From an uncultured Paracoccus sp. (GTDB lineage: Bacteria > Pseudomonadota > Alphaproteobacteria > Rhodobacterales > Rhodobacteraceae): a stretch of 6,053 bases of DNA. The translations under genes and the position numbers were made by a program. Each line of letters opens with the position of its first letter. Positions within the stretch are counted from its first letter, which is position 1. The stretch is taken from contig CALLYR010000380.1 of assembly GCA_937859005.1 (NCBI GenBank), forward strand, positions 1-6,053. Reading direction: 5' to 3'. This document shows, in pieces, positions 5,836 through 6,053 of the stretch. Below the pieces are notes generated by a model. It searched no databases. It was not told where the DNA came from and saw only the letters and a program-made list of their open reading frames with translations.

Positions 5836-6053
5836 GCCTCGCGCCCCGCGGGGTTGCGCCCGTCGCCGCCCAGGCCAAGGTCGCGCGGCAGCACCCGGAT
5901 CGCGGCATGGCCCAGCACGCAATGCTTTTCGCAGTTCCCGCAGCCGGTGCACTGGTCGGAATGGACGGTGGGGATCTGGACATTGCGGCCGCCGACCCTG
6001 GCGGGCTCCAGCGTGATCGCCTTGTCGCGCACCGGGCAGACGCGGTGGCAGAT
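5832..6053 (-). CDS. napG: NapG, periplasmic ferredoxin-type protein, only the C-terminal part in window
   Basis: The last 73 residues of a MauM/NapG-type ferredoxin; the N-terminus, with its expected twin-arginine signal and first iron-sulfur motifs, lies beyond the right edge. The frame is open at the edge and begins ICHRVCPV, the second half of a 4Fe-4S motif, followed by KAITLEP, then IPTVHSDQCTGCGNCEKHC (last full cluster, Cys35, 38, 41 and 45 of the visible part; the residue after the fourth Cys is Val, as in E. coli NapG) and AIRVLPRDL. These match NapG and its role in passing electrons from NapH in the periplasm. The GTG at 6032 is internal, not a start. The tail after RDL is a short Gly-rich sequence ending GRNPAGREA, without the HYRFGW-like ending I recall in E. 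coli NapG. The stop overlaps the napH ATG by four bases, so the two are translationally coupled. Confidence 0.9.
   Translation of the reverse strand: MCHRVCPVRDKAITLEPARVGGRNVQIPTVHSDQCTGCGNCEKHCVLGHAAIRVLPRDLGLGGDGRNPAGREA

Noticed and set aside
4826..5983. A 385-codon minus-strand frame overlapping napG, napH and the start of lpdA.
   Set aside because: It runs through three real genes in another frame, and its translation is Arg/Gly/Ala-rich with no family resemblance.
4966..6053. Reading the two iron-sulfur genes as mauM-mauN of a methylamine dehydrogenase cluster.
   Set aside because: MauM/MauN are true relatives and occur in Paracoccus, but the specific segments in both proteins (VPLTDP, NPVSM, CPEPHV, IPTVHSDQCTGC) match NapH and NapG as I remember them. 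Sequence beyond the right edge would settle it.
1..6053. Mobile elements, CRISPR arrays, tRNA genes or attachment sites.
   Set aside because: No transposase, integrase, spaced direct repeats, tRNA cloverleaf or flanking repeats were seen. The phage-like gene at 3001-3387 stands alone.

Overview
The window is a compact, GC-rich piece of bacterial chromosome (about two thirds G+C by eye). Gene content, protein style and the purA / DUF2842 / thiamine pyrophosphokinase order suggest an alphaproteobacterium of the Rhodobacterales, plausibly Paracoccus or a relative. The assignment rests on remembered family resemblance, not on a search. There are eight protein-coding genes, two of them cut by the window edges. 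I saw no tRNA, rRNA, CRISPR array, insertion sequence or long repeat.

The left half (1-3387) is one tightly packed plus-strand run: the 3' part of purA (adenylosuccinate synthase), a two-helix DUF2842 membrane protein, a thiamine diphosphokinase, an M20D-type metallo-amidohydrolase, and a 128-residue protein with a domain I associate mainly with phages. Junctions are 1-base (TGATG) and 4-base (ATGA) overlaps, a 19-base gap with a strong Shine-Dalgarno, and a 2-base gap. This looks like one transcription unit combining purine synthesis, thiamine cofactor formation and two accessory functions.

The right half is on the minus strand, read from the right edge leftwards: the end of napG, then napH (the iron-sulfur quinol-to-nitrate-reductase electron-transfer pair), then after 112 bases lpdA (dihydrolipoamide dehydrogenase, the E3 subunit of 2-oxoacid dehydrogenase complexes). 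The two runs converge on a short gap (3388-3461) holding a perfect 13-base-pair hairpin, probably a shared two-way terminator.

Most of the window is ordinary core metabolism, and I do not see an undescribed multi-gene system. The points worth a second look are: a NapGH pair ending next to lpdA with no napB or napC after it, in a lineage whose best-known nap operons lack GH; the phage-style domain protein at the end of a housekeeping operon; an Asp-to-Glu change at a likely metal ligand of the thiamine kinase; and the amidohydrolase beside the thiamine kinase, which could be a thiamine-salvage enzyme.
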